DNA from: Alcanivorax sp. S71-1-4 | GTDB lineage: Bacteria > Pseudomonadota > Gammaproteobacteria > Pseudomonadales > Alcanivoracaceae | Direction: 5' to 3' | Assembly: GCF_009846755.1 (NCBI RefSeq) | Contig: NZ_AQOR01000037.1 | Span: forward strand, 1-34,142 | DNA length: 34,142 nucleotides | Part shown: positions 9,455 to 17,050 of the stretch, piece by piece | Numbering within the stretch: the first letter of the stretch is position 1 | How the letters are laid out: every line of letters begins with the position of its first letter | The notes under the pieces: model-generated | What the model was told of the DNA's origin: nothing | The model's input: only the letters and a program-made list of their open reading frames with translations | Databases searched by the model: none | Translations under genes and position numbers: made by a program

Positions 9455-10915
9455 TCAATCACATTGCGCGGTGTTTCCGGCGGGGCAGCGCTCGGCGAAC
9501 AGCACCTGGCTGGCGCCGCCAGGACCTGCCAGCCAGGTGACGATGGCAGTGGTGTCATCGCCGCGCCCGGCCAGTCCGGGCTCGCTGGCTGCGCGCGCAT
9601 CGTTTTCCACCCGGCTCGGTACATCCCAGCCACTGCCTTCCAGGAACCGGGACTCCCACAGGTTGAGTTCATTGTCCGGCTGGGCGTCTTCGCTTGCCTG
9701 CCATACCAGCAGGGTATGGTTGCCCTGCGCCAGGGCATCGAAATCCTGTGGGCTGGCAGCCTGTTCTGCGGGGTGAGCAAAATGCAGCGCAGAGAGGCTG
9801 GCGGCGCCGGTACTGTCGAAGTGACGCAGCACCAGGCCTTCGCGCGCATTGGCGTCCTCCATATCGAAATGGAACCAGAGCGCCTGGAACTGATTGCCGG
9901 GCATGCCCAGCGCCACGGCCTTGACGTTCGGCAGTGGCCCCAGGTGGCTGTCATCCAGCGTAAAGACCGGTGTCAGGTTGCCGTTGTTCTGCCGCACGCG
10001 AGCCTGAAGTGTGGTCTTGAACCCGGTGAGCGAAAAGCGGTTGAAGACCACCGCCGCGTCGCCATTGGCCAGCGTGGCCAGCGCCGGGGCGGTGAACAGC
10101 GCGGTTCCGGTGCCGGCCGCAATGTCGATGACGCTGCTGGTGGCCGGCGAGGTTGCCGCGTTGACGCGGCCCAGGCGTACGCTGGATGCCGGGGCCGACG
10201 GATCGGCGTCGGTATAGGCCAGCAGCCAGACATTATTTGCTGCGTGTGCCAGGGCAGCATTGCTCAGCGTGCGCGGGCTGGCGACGGTGGCGACGCTGAC
10301 CGGTGTGGCCCAGGTGTTGTTGCCGGCGTTGTAGGCAGAAAAATACAGGGCGCGGTCCGCGATGGTGTAGGAGACAGCGACCTGACCGGCGTCGTTGATG
10401 GCGATCAGCGGCGGTGTGGCGCTGTCGTTGAAGGTTTCCACGACAACAGGCCCGAGCCAGACCCCGGTGTTGGCGTCAAACCGGTTGGCGAACACGCTCA
10501 GTTCGTTGGCATCGACATCCATCCACGCGACGGTGACATTGCCGAGGCTGTCCACGACGGCGTTCGGTGCGCTGGCAGCATTTGCACTGCTGCTGATTTT
10601 TTCGATGCGGTCGACCGGATTCTCGCTGTCGATACTGAGGCGGCGGGAAAATACCTCGTTGTCACCCGCGAAATTCTGCACCCAGACAAAGGTGGCAGTG
10701 CCATCCGCTGCGATAACCGAGGCAGCGTCACGTTGCGATCCATTGGCGGCACTGATCAGTGCGGCGTCGGTCCAGTTCTGGAGCGTATCAATAGGGCCGC
10801 CGGGGCCGCCTGGACCGGTATTGCCGCCGCCGCCCCCACCGCCTCCGCCTCCGCCACCACAGGCGGCCAGCAGGCCGATGGAAAAAATCAGTGCGGTATT
10901 ACGCGTTGTCTTCAT
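9455..10915 (-). CDS. Putative lipoprotein with polyglycine linker and beta-propeller-like repeats
   Basis: The 486-residue protein begins with a lipoprotein signal (MKTTRNTALIFSIGLLAAC) with Cys19 as the lipidated residue. Twelve consecutive glycines (20-31) and a Gly/Pro stretch follow. Residues 45-470 contain recurring units of about 55-65 residues with the pattern Ala-Val-x-Asp-x2-Gly-x-Val-x-Val-x-Trp (for example NAVVDSLGNVTVAW), suggesting a beta-propeller. A C-terminal pair, Cys477 and Cys485, could form a disulfide. The residue after Cys19 is Gly, not Asp, so outer-membrane sorting is likely. The function is unknown. GGAGATACCTG precedes the ATG. It is monocistronic and divergent from a LuxR-type gene. 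Confidence 0.75.
   Translation of the reverse strand: MKTTRNTALIFSIGLLAACGGGGGGGGGGGGNTGPGGPGGPIDTLQNWTDAALISAANGSQRDAASVIAADGTATFVWVQNFAGDNEVFSRRLSIDSENPVDRIEKISSSANAASAPNAVVDSLGNVTVAWMDVDANELSVFANRFDANTGVWLGPVVVETFNDSATPPLIAINDAGQVAVSYTIADRALYFSAYNAGNNTWATPVSVATVASPRTLSNAALAHAANNVWLLAYTDADPSAPASSVRLGRVNAATSPATSSVIDIAAGTGTALFTAPALATLANGDAAVVFNRFSLTGFKTTLQARVRQNNGNLTPVFTLDDSHLGPLPNVKAVALGMPGNQFQALWFHFDMEDANAREGLVLRHFDSTGAASLSALHFAHPAEQAASPQDFDALAQGNHTLLVWQASEDAQPDNELNLWESRFLEGSGWDVPSRVENDARAASEPGLAGRGDDTTAIVTWLAGPGGASQVLFAERCPAGNTAQCD
10823..10858 (-). repeat. GGN-triplet tract encoding 12 glycines
   Basis: The minus strand carries 12 successive glycine codons directly after the lipobox cysteine, mostly GGC and GGT with some GGA and GGG. 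Such tracts can change length by slippage, but every change by whole triplets would keep the frame. Confidence 0.85.
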
Positions 10916-11198
10916 CAGGTATCTCCATGAATTCCGGACGTTGCTGTCCGTGTCGTCAGCGCACGGGCCAGCATCCGTGGCGCAGTCTAGGCAGGTCCTT
11001 CGGGCATACCTGTAACCGTTTCATGGGACATGCGGCGCCGTGAGTCGGGGCTGAGTGGTTTTTGCTTGCCATCGTCCTGGCGCCAGCCTGTAATGAATGC
11101 CGGAGTGCGACTATGCAAAGGAATAGGCGTGGTTTCTCAATGCCTGCGCAGTAGTGACGAAACTGCTTCTGGTCGCCACCCACTGGAGAGTCGAAGCA

Positions 11199-11927
11199 AT
11201 GGAAGGAATGCTGGAACGTCTGAGCGAGGCGTTGCCGATGTGCGACGATGCACCGGCCGTGTGGGCGTTGAGCGCTGACTGTTTTGCAGCGCTGGGTTTC
11301 GACAGAGTGTTGTATCTGGACAGCCAGGCAGTGGCGGGCGCAAGCGCGACGATGACGGTGCTGTCCAGTTTCAGCTATGGCTGGCTGAGCCATTATCAGG
11401 CGTCGGGCTATGCGGCGGACGATCCGTTTCCCCGTTATTGCGCCACGACCTATCAACCTCGCCGTACCGGCATCGATCACCTTTCCGAGCACGCCTATCT
11501 GGCAGCGCCTGAACGCCGGATCATCCTGGAAAGTGCAGACGACGGTTTTCGTTCCGGCATCTCCTGTACCACCCGTCTGATGGGCCCTGCCGGCTTCAGT
11601 GCCTGGAATCTCGGTTCGACACTGCCGGCCGGCGAAGTGAACAGGCTGTTATTGCGCCATGGTGATCAGGTGCGGTTGCTGGCGCATTGCGTGCATGACC
11701 GCCTGCACCATGTGGCCGCCCCGAACGCGCCGCAGCTCAGCGGGCGTGAACGGCAGTGCCTGGAGCGGCTGTGTCGCGGCAGCCGCGTCACGCAGATTGC
11801 CGATGACCTGCGGCTCGCGGAAGTCACGGTGAGCCTGCATCTGGCCAATGCACGCCGCAAGCTGGGGGCGCGCACCCGTGAAGAAGCCGTCGCCCGGGCG
11901 CTGGCATGGCGCCTGATCCAGCCCTGA
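11199..11927 (+). CDS. LuxR-family regulator with divergent autoinducer-binding domain
   Basis: The ATG at 11199 follows GGAGAG and gives 242 residues; a GTG at 11154 lacks a ribosome-binding site. Residues 1-170 resemble the autoinducer-binding domain. Trp62 and Tyr66 in WLSHY, Asp75-Pro76 in DDPF and Gly120 in GFRSGIS match conserved ligand-pocket positions. The tryptophan usually found after the DP motif is absent (QPRRTGIDHLS). Residues 180-235 are the LuxR/GerE DNA-binding domain (LSGRERQCLERL...IADDL...VSLHLANARRKLG). No luxI synthase lies in the window, so it is a LuxR solo that may sense foreign or non-AHL signals. Targets are unknown. Confidence 0.85.
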   Translation: MEGMLERLSEALPMCDDAPAVWALSADCFAALGFDRVLYLDSQAVAGASATMTVLSSFSYGWLSHYQASGYAADDPFPRYCATTYQPRRTGIDHLSEHAYLAAPERRIILESADDGFRSGISCTTRLMGPAGFSAWNLGSTLPAGEVNRLLLRHGDQVRLLAHCVHDRLHHVAAPNAPQLSGRERQCLERLCRGSRVTQIADDLRLAEVTVSLHLANARRKLGARTREEAVARALAWRLIQP

Positions 11928-12117
11928 GGTGGCCCCTGCCGCATGACGCCAACGAACACAACTGATGATTTCCATAGGTGCGCTTGGCGCCTGCCCGGGG
12001 CTTTAATGGTGTGCAGTGCGTCCAGGCGAGTAGCCGGTGTGTCCGTCCCGAATACAGGGGACAGCGCACGGGACGTGCGTGCTTCCTGCGGTGCGGGTGG
12101 GGTCATAGAATGCAGGG

Positions 12118-12771
12118 ATGGAAAAACCATTGGGTGTCATCGTAGTCGAGGACGATCCGCAGATGTGCCTGCGGTTCGAGAAAGCGTTTGCCGTCTCGCC
12201 GGACATCCAGGTGCTGGCCTGGGCGGCGACCGCCGCAGAGGCCATCGGACATTTGCAGACCTTCTCACCGGACACGCTGCTGGTGGATCTCGGGCTGCCC
12301 GATGCCAGCGGGATCACCGTCATTCGCCAGGCGCGTCGCCTGCACCCCGCGTGCGACATCATGGTGGTCAGCATCTTTGCCGACCAGCGCAATGTGCTGG
12401 CCAGCATCGAGGCCGGCGCGACCGGCTACCTGCTCAAGGACGACACCCAGGAAGATTACGCCGCGCGGATCCAGGAACTGCGCGCCGGCGGTTCCCCGAT
12501 CACGCCCATTATTGCGCGGCAGCTGCTGCGACGCCTGCAACCGGCGGTGCCCACCGAAGGGCAGGACGGCGCGGCCATGCTGTCGCCCCGGGAAACCGAA
12601 GTGCTCAACCTGCTCGCCCGGGGCTTTGCCTACCAGGAAATTGCCGGTCTGCTGGGGGTGTCACCGCATACCATTGGCACCTACGTCAAACGTCTCTACG
12701 AAAAACTACAGGTAACCTCTCGTGGCGAAGCCATTTTTGAGGCGCAATGCATGGGGTTGCTGTCGCCGTAG
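12118..12771 (+). CDS. NarL-family response regulator
   Basis: The 217 residues comprise a CheY-like receiver (1-120) with the acidic pocket Glu11-Asp12-Asp13, phosphoacceptor Asp57 in LLVDLGLP and Lys107 in YLLKDD, followed by a LuxR/GerE DNA-binding domain (about 150-210: LSPRETEVLNLLARGFAYQEI...VSPHTIGTYVKRLYEKL). It should be phosphorylated by the kinase encoded directly downstream, whose start overlaps its 3' end by 50 bp. The Shine-Dalgarno signal is poor. The regulated genes are unknown; the adjacent LuxR solo and lipoprotein are possible targets. Confidence 0.93.
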   Translation: MEKPLGVIVVEDDPQMCLRFEKAFAVSPDIQVLAWAATAAEAIGHLQTFSPDTLLVDLGLPDASGITVIRQARRLHPACDIMVVSIFADQRNVLASIEAGATGYLLKDDTQEDYAARIQELRAGGSPITPIIARQLLRRLQPAVPTEGQDGAAMLSPRETEVLNLLARGFAYQEIAGLLGVSPHTIGTYVKRLYEKLQVTSRGEAIFEAQCMGLLSP

Positions 12772-14692
12772 ACGCTACATTCCGCTGGTCTGCGTGGCTG
12801 TCGTCATCACATTGGTGGTTGCCGCCTACACGTCCTGGCCCGGCGCTGTCGCCGCGCCGGAAACGGATGACAACGTGCTGCGCTATGACCAGGCGCAATG
12901 GCTGATGACCGAGACGCCGTCCCCGCCCGCTGCCGACGCGGCCTGGCAGGTCGTGCCCTTGCCGGACTGGCAGGGGCCGGCGCGGGTGGGTGTCAGCCAG
13001 TTCGGCCGTCCTGCCCACCGTCGTCCCGAGCAGTATCACTGGTATCGTTTCGTGGTCGATGAGCCGGCCCCGCTACCGCGGGGCAAGGCATTGTATGTGC
13101 CGCGCTTCGAGGACCGGGCGCTGGTGCTGGTGAATGGTGTCGAAGTGGGGCGGACCTACCTTGAGCGGCGCACGCAGCATGGCTGGAACGTGCCCCTGTG
13201 GGTGGTGACCCCGGCCATGGTCTGGCACAGCGGCGCAAACGAGGTGCTGGTGCGGCTGGATTCGCCCTATATCGGCCCGGTGCTGATGTCGCGCCTGCGT
13301 GTTGGGCCGCCGGAGCTGCTGGAGCCGGAGTATGCCAGCGCCTACGCATGGCGTATCACGGCGGCGCAGGTGAGCTGCTGGTTGCTGGCAGGCCTGGGCG
13401 TGTTCGCGCTCGGGCTGTGGGCCGTCCATCGCAATGAGATGCTGCATCTGTTGCTGGGGCTGTCGGCGCTGGCATTTGCCTTGCGGCAGCTGCATTACTT
13501 TGTCGCCGACCCGGTGATTTCGCTGTCATTTCACTGGTGGCTGGCGGTTTCGTCGCTGCCGTGGGCGGTGCTGTTTGTGTTTCTGTTTGCCTGCCGTTTC
13601 TATGACGTCAAACATTACTGGTTCCAGTGGACCCTGATTGTCGCCACGGTGAGCAGCACGCTGCTGATCCTGCCGGGGGTGGGGCTGGATGCCTACAGCA
13701 CGGCCCCCTGGATCTACATGATGCTGGCACCGCTGGGCGTGATCATCGTGGTGCTGCTGACGCAGCGTGCCTGGCAGCAACGGGGCGCGCCGCAGATATT
13801 GCTGGTGGTGGGGTTTCTGATCAACGTGCTGGCCGGCGCCTATGACTTTGCGCTGATGACGCGACGTGTCTCGATTGAATGGCCTTACCTGATGCCGATG
13901 GGTGCCGCGTTCCTGCTGCTGTGTTTTTCCATGGCGCTGGCCAGCCGCTATCTCGGCTCGCTGAAACAGGTGGAAAACCTGAACCGTTCGCTGGAAGAGC
14001 GGGTCCGGGAGCGGCAGCGTGCGCTGGAAGAGACCTATGAAAAACTGCGCGTGCTGAGCGCCGAGCAGGTGCTGGCGGATGAGCGGCAGCGCCTGATGCG
14101 TGAAATCCACGACGGTATCGGTGCCAATCTGGTCACGACACTGGCGGCCGTGGGGCAGGACGGGGGCAACGGCCATGCGGCGGCGGTCGCACTGCAGCGC
14201 GCCATCGCCGACCTGAAGCTGACCATCGACTCCCTGGAGCCGGTGGACGGTGACCTGCCGAGCCTGCTCGGCAATCTGCGCTATCGGTTGATGCCGCAAT
14301 TGCGGCAGGCCGGGGTGCAGGTGGACTGGGAGGTCAATGCACTGCCGCCGCTGCAATGGCTGCGCGCACCACAGGCGCTGCACGTATTGCGCATTGCCCA
14401 GGAGGCGTTCAGCAATGTGTTGCAGCACGCGGGCGCGGACCGGGTGACGGTCGGCACCGGTGAGGCCGGCATGCCCGACACCGGCGAGCCGGCAGTGTGG
14501 GTGCGCATCGCGGACAACGGCCGCAACCCCGGCCCGGTGTCGGCCAGCCGGCGTGGCGGCAAGGGCGTGGCCAACATGACCTACCGGGCCCAGGCGCTGG
14601 GCGGCCGGCTGGTGATCGGGCCGAATACACCGTCGGGGACGGTGCTGACCTTGTGGTTGCCGGTGTCTGCCGGCGCCGCGCTGGCACAGTAA
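12722..14692 (+). CDS. Membrane histidine kinase of the NarX/DesK type with 7TMR-DISM-like sensor
   Basis: A GTG at 12722 (or TTG at 12737) is needed to keep the first membrane helix (20-38), giving 656 residues. Residues 45-200 are an extracytoplasmic domain resembling the jelly-roll fold of 7TMR-DISM sensors. Residues 207-410 contain about seven transmembrane helices, followed by a coiled coil (415-450). The HisKA_3 domain has the phosphoacceptor His463 in REIHDGIG. The ATPase domain shows the N box with Asn565 (AQEAFSNVLQHA), ADNG at 597-600 and GGKGVANM at 612-619. It autophosphorylates and signals to the overlapping response regulator. The ligand is unknown; jelly-roll DISM domains often suggest carbohydrate sensing. 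Confidence 0.9.
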   Translation: MAKPFLRRNAWGCCRRRRYIPLVCVAVVITLVVAAYTSWPGAVAAPETDDNVLRYDQAQWLMTETPSPPAADAAWQVVPLPDWQGPARVGVSQFGRPAHRRPEQYHWYRFVVDEPAPLPRGKALYVPRFEDRALVLVNGVEVGRTYLERRTQHGWNVPLWVVTPAMVWHSGANEVLVRLDSPYIGPVLMSRLRVGPPELLEPEYASAYAWRITAAQVSCWLLAGLGVFALGLWAVHRNEMLHLLLGLSALAFALRQLHYFVADPVISLSFHWWLAVSSLPWAVLFVFLFACRFYDVKHYWFQWTLIVATVSSTLLILPGVGLDAYSTAPWIYMMLAPLGVIIVVLLTQRAWQQRGAPQILLVVGFLINVLAGAYDFALMTRRVSIEWPYLMPMGAAFLLLCFSMALASRYLGSLKQVENLNRSLEERVRERQRALEETYEKLRVLSAEQVLADERQRLMREIHDGIGANLVTTLAAVGQDGGNGHAAAVALQRAIADLKLTIDSLEPVDGDLPSLLGNLRYRLMPQLRQAGVQVDWEVNALPPLQWLRAPQALHVLRIAQEAFSNVLQHAGADRVTVGTGEAGMPDTGEPAVWVRIADNGRNPGPVSASRRGGKGVANMTYRAQALGGRLVIGPNTPSGTVLTLWLPVSAGAALAQ

Positions 14693-14698
14693 GCCAGC
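14680..14698 (+). terminator. Hairpin around the kinase stop codon
   Basis: GCTGGC and GCCAGC form a 6-bp stem with loop ACAGTAA, which holds the TAA stop. No U-tract follows, so it is a weak terminator candidate. Confidence 0.3.
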
Positions 14699-14771
14699 CC
14701 GGCAACACCGGCTTCCCGGCGGCCGGAAAGATTCATCCTGATCGACCACGGAACCGTGCGCGGCGGGCTGC

Positions 14772-14777
14772 TATACT
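14772..14777 (+). promoter_or_regulatory. Possible -10 element for recJ
   Basis: TATACT lies 52 bp before the recJ start in the 136-bp gap after the kinase gene. The -35 region is poor, so the call is tentative. Confidence 0.35.
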
Positions 14778-14828
14778 GCCGCCGGCCCGGGCCAGCCAGC
14801 CCGGAAACCTGCCTGCCCGGAAAGCCTG

Positions 14829-16568
14829 ATGTCTATGGTGTCCTTGCCTGAGATCCGCCGCCGCGCGGTCGCGCAAATACCTGAGTGGCCCGGCGTGACA
14901 CCCTTGCTGGCGCGCATTCTTGCCGCGCGGGGGGTCACCCATCCTGACCAGCTTGATCTGTCCCTGCGTTGCCTGCCGTCGCCGGACACCCTGCCGGGCA
15001 TGGTGCCGGCGGTGGCGTTGCTGGTCGACGCCCTGAGCCGAGGGCAGCGTATCCTGATCGTCGGCGATTACGACGCCGACGGCGCCACCGCCACCGCGGT
15101 GATGGTGCGCGGCCTGACGCTGCTGGGGTTTCCCGCGCCGGGGTTTCTGGTGCCGGATCGTTTCGTGTTCGGTTACGGCCTGTCGCCGGCGATTGTCGAT
15201 CTGGCTGTGGCACAGGGCGCGCCGGACCTGCTGATCACCGTGGACAACGGCATTGCCAGTGTGGACGGTGTGGCCGCCGCGCGTGCGGCGGGCATGCGGG
15301 TACTGATTACCGACCACCATTTGCCGGGCAGTGTGTTGCCGCAGGCGGATGCCATCGTAAACCCCCGGCTTGATCCGGCCTGCCCGGGCCAGCATCTGGC
15401 CGGTGTGGGCGTGGCGTTTTACCTGTTGCTGGCGCTGCGGGCTGCGTTGCGCGAGCAGGGGCATCTGGCGGCGGCCGAGGCGCCGCTGGCCGATCTGCTG
15501 GATCTGGTGGCGTTGGGCACGGTGGCCGACGTGGTGCCGCTGGACCGTCTCAATCGCGCGCTGGTGGAACAGGGCTTGCGCCGCATCCGCAGCGGTCGCT
15601 GCGTGCCCGGCATCAGCGCCCTGTTGCGTGTCGGGCGGCGAGAGCCGGAGCGGGTAGTCGCCAGCGATCTCGGTTTTGCCGCCGGCCCGCGCCTGAATGC
15701 CGCCGGCCGCCTGACTGAAATGAGCCTGGGGATCGAATGCCTGCTCACGGACGATGCACCGCGCGCCACCCGGCTCGCTGAACAGCTCGACACCATCAAC
15801 CGCGAACGCCGCAGCATTGAACAGGGCATGCGTGATGCCGCGATGGCCCATGTGGCGCAGTTGCGGCAGCAACATGCGGTGCTGCCGCCGGCCCTGTGCC
15901 TGCACGATCAGGGCTGGCACGAAGGGGTGGTGGGCATCCTGGCCTCTCGGGTCCGTGAGGCCACGCACCGCCCGGTGGTGGCGTTTGCACCGGCGCAGGA
16001 GCGCGGGTTGCTGAAGGGGTCCGGGCGTTCGATTGCCGGGCTGCATCTGCGCGATGTGCTTGACCGCGTGGCCACCGCGCATCCGGGCTTGCTGCAGCGC
16101 TTCGGTGGCCATGCCATGGCAGCCGGGATGACGTTGGCCGCCAGCGACCTGCCGCGCTTTGCCGCGGCCTTTGCCGAGGCGGTGACCGGGATGGCGCTGC
16201 CGGGGCTGTTCGATGAAGTCGTCGAGACAGACGGCGAACTGTCCGCTGCCGAACTCGACCTGAGCCATGCAGAACTGCTCTGCCACGCCTTCCCCTGGGG
16301 GCAGGGCTTTGCGCCGCCGTCGTTTGATGGCGAGTTTGAAGTGCTGGACCACCGGGTGGTGGGCGAGCGCCATCTGAAGCTGACCCTGGGCCTGCCGCAG
16401 ACCGGCGCCATCATCGATGCCATCCACTTCAATGCCGACCTGCCGCGCCTGCCATCGCCCTTGCGCGCCGTACGGGGGGTCTACCGGCTGGACGTCAACG
16501 TCTGGCAGGGCCGGCGCAGCCCTCAACTGATCTTCGAGTATCTGGAGGCGCTGCGCGCCGGCGGCTAG
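14829..16568 (+). CDS. recJ: Single-stranded-DNA-specific exonuclease RecJ
   Basis: The 579 residues match RecJ of E. coli (577) throughout. DHH-family motifs are DYDADG (80-85), VDNG (138-141) and TDHH (161-164), followed by GTVADVVPL and GPRLNAAGR. The C-terminal DHHA1 and OB-like domains follow, including SGRSIAGLHLRDVL and the RFGGHAMAAGM motif. RecJ degrades single-stranded DNA 5' to 3' in RecFOR recombination, base-excision repair and mismatch repair, using Mn2+ or Mg2+. The stop codon lies in the centre of a 42-bp near-perfect palindrome. The ATG at 14829 was chosen because it gives the usual N terminus; GGAAAG lies just upstream. Confidence 0.97.
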   Translation: MSMVSLPEIRRRAVAQIPEWPGVTPLLARILAARGVTHPDQLDLSLRCLPSPDTLPGMVPAVALLVDALSRGQRILIVGDYDADGATATAVMVRGLTLLGFPAPGFLVPDRFVFGYGLSPAIVDLAVAQGAPDLLITVDNGIASVDGVAAARAAGMRVLITDHHLPGSVLPQADAIVNPRLDPACPGQHLAGVGVAFYLLLALRAALREQGHLAAAEAPLADLLDLVALGTVADVVPLDRLNRALVEQGLRRIRSGRCVPGISALLRVGRREPERVVASDLGFAAGPRLNAAGRLTEMSLGIECLLTDDAPRATRLAEQLDTINRERRSIEQGMRDAAMAHVAQLRQQHAVLPPALCLHDQGWHEGVVGILASRVREATHRPVVAFAPAQERGLLKGSGRSIAGLHLRDVLDRVATAHPGLLQRFGGHAMAAGMTLAASDLPRFAAAFAEAVTGMALPGLFDEVVETDGELSAAELDLSHAELLCHAFPWGQGFAPPSFDGEFEVLDHRVVGERHLKLTLGLPQTGAIIDAIHFNADLPRLPSPLRAVRGVYRLDVNVWQGRRSPQLIFEYLEALRAGG

Positions 16569-16587
16569 CCGCCAGCGCGCAGCGCCT
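16546..16587 (+). terminator. 42-bp near-perfect palindrome centred on the recJ stop codon
   Basis: The two 21-nt arms pair at 20 of 21 positions; the only mismatch is C16559 against A16574. The TAG stop (16566-16568) lies at the centre. Only ATTT follows, so it is not a classic intrinsic terminator, but a stable RNA hairpin or cruciform is expected. The recJ codons for EALRAGG make up the left arm. Confidence 0.8.
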
Positions 16588-16654
16588 GTAGCATTTCCCC
16601 CCTGACGGCGCCCACAAGGCGCTTGCCAAGATCCGAGCGGGAGATCCCCTGACC

Positions 16655-16939
16655 ATGAAAACAATACACAAACACCGTCTGCAGACCGGCAGCGATGTGC
16701 AGAAACTGAAGCTTTCCGCCGAGGGTATCGTACGGGAAGTCACTTACAGCCAGCAGGAACGGCTGCTTTATGTCTGGGTGGAAGTGCCAGCGGGCAGTTT
16801 GCTGGAGAGCAATCAGGTCGAGCGCAGTTTCCGCGTGTTCATGACCGGTGATGGCATTCCCGACCACGCGGTCTTTGCCGGCACCGCCATCGACATGATG
16901 CGTCCCGAGGCCTACCACATCTTTGAACTGACAGAGTGA
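16655..16939 (+). CDS. Small hypothetical protein, DUF7352-like
   Basis: The 94-residue soluble protein starts [20 protein letters not shown] and ends AYHIFELTE. This pattern of an N-terminal KTIHK, a middle LYVWVEV, a GxGIP-like turn ([15 protein letters not shown]) and a C-terminal HxFE resembles the small DUF7352 proteins often seen in phages and plasmids. No catalytic motif is visible and the function is unknown. GGGAGATCCCC precedes the ATG. It stands alone between recJ and prfB, 86 bp and 111 bp from its neighbours. Confidence 0.7.
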   Translation: MKTIHKHRLQTGSDVQKLKLSAEGIVREVTYSQQERLLYVWVEVPAGSLLESNQVERSFRVFMTGDGIPDHAVFAGTAIDMMRPEAYHIFELTE

Positions 16940-16977
16940 ACCGGGCGCCGCGCCTCGCCATTGGCGCGCGCAATCGG

Positions 16978-17015
16978 TAGAATTCACGCCCTTCGCGGGC
17001 CGTCCTCCGGCCCGC
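16978..17015 (+). promoter_or_regulatory. prfB leader: possible -10 element and hairpin
   Basis: TAGAAT at 16978-16983 could be a -10 element for prfB, although the -35 is weak. A hairpin, GCGGGCC-N7-GGCCCGC, follows at 16995-17015 within the presumed leader. The hairpin could instead end transcription of the preceding small gene. Confidence 0.35.
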
Positions 17016-17050
17016 CTGTCCACCGCAAGCACTGGTAAAACTGGAAGGCT

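Noticed and set aside
10823-10858. Possible CRISPR or noncoding tandem repeat
   Set aside because: It is a short in-frame run of glycine codons with no spacers.
10916-11198. lux box or other operator for the LuxR solo
   Set aside because: I found no convincing 18-20-bp dyad of the CTG-N10-CAG kind in this gap; ACCTGTAACCGTTTCATGGG is not symmetrical enough.
11943-12740. Plus-strand open frame overlapping the response regulator
   Set aside because: The response regulator frame has a complete receiver and DNA-binding domain; the other frame is Arg/Ala/Gly-rich without homology.
14733-16664. A 643-codon open frame opposite recJ
   Set aside because: It is a GC-driven shadow, rich in Gln, His, Arg and Gly, with no recognisable motif, and lies over a certain recJ.
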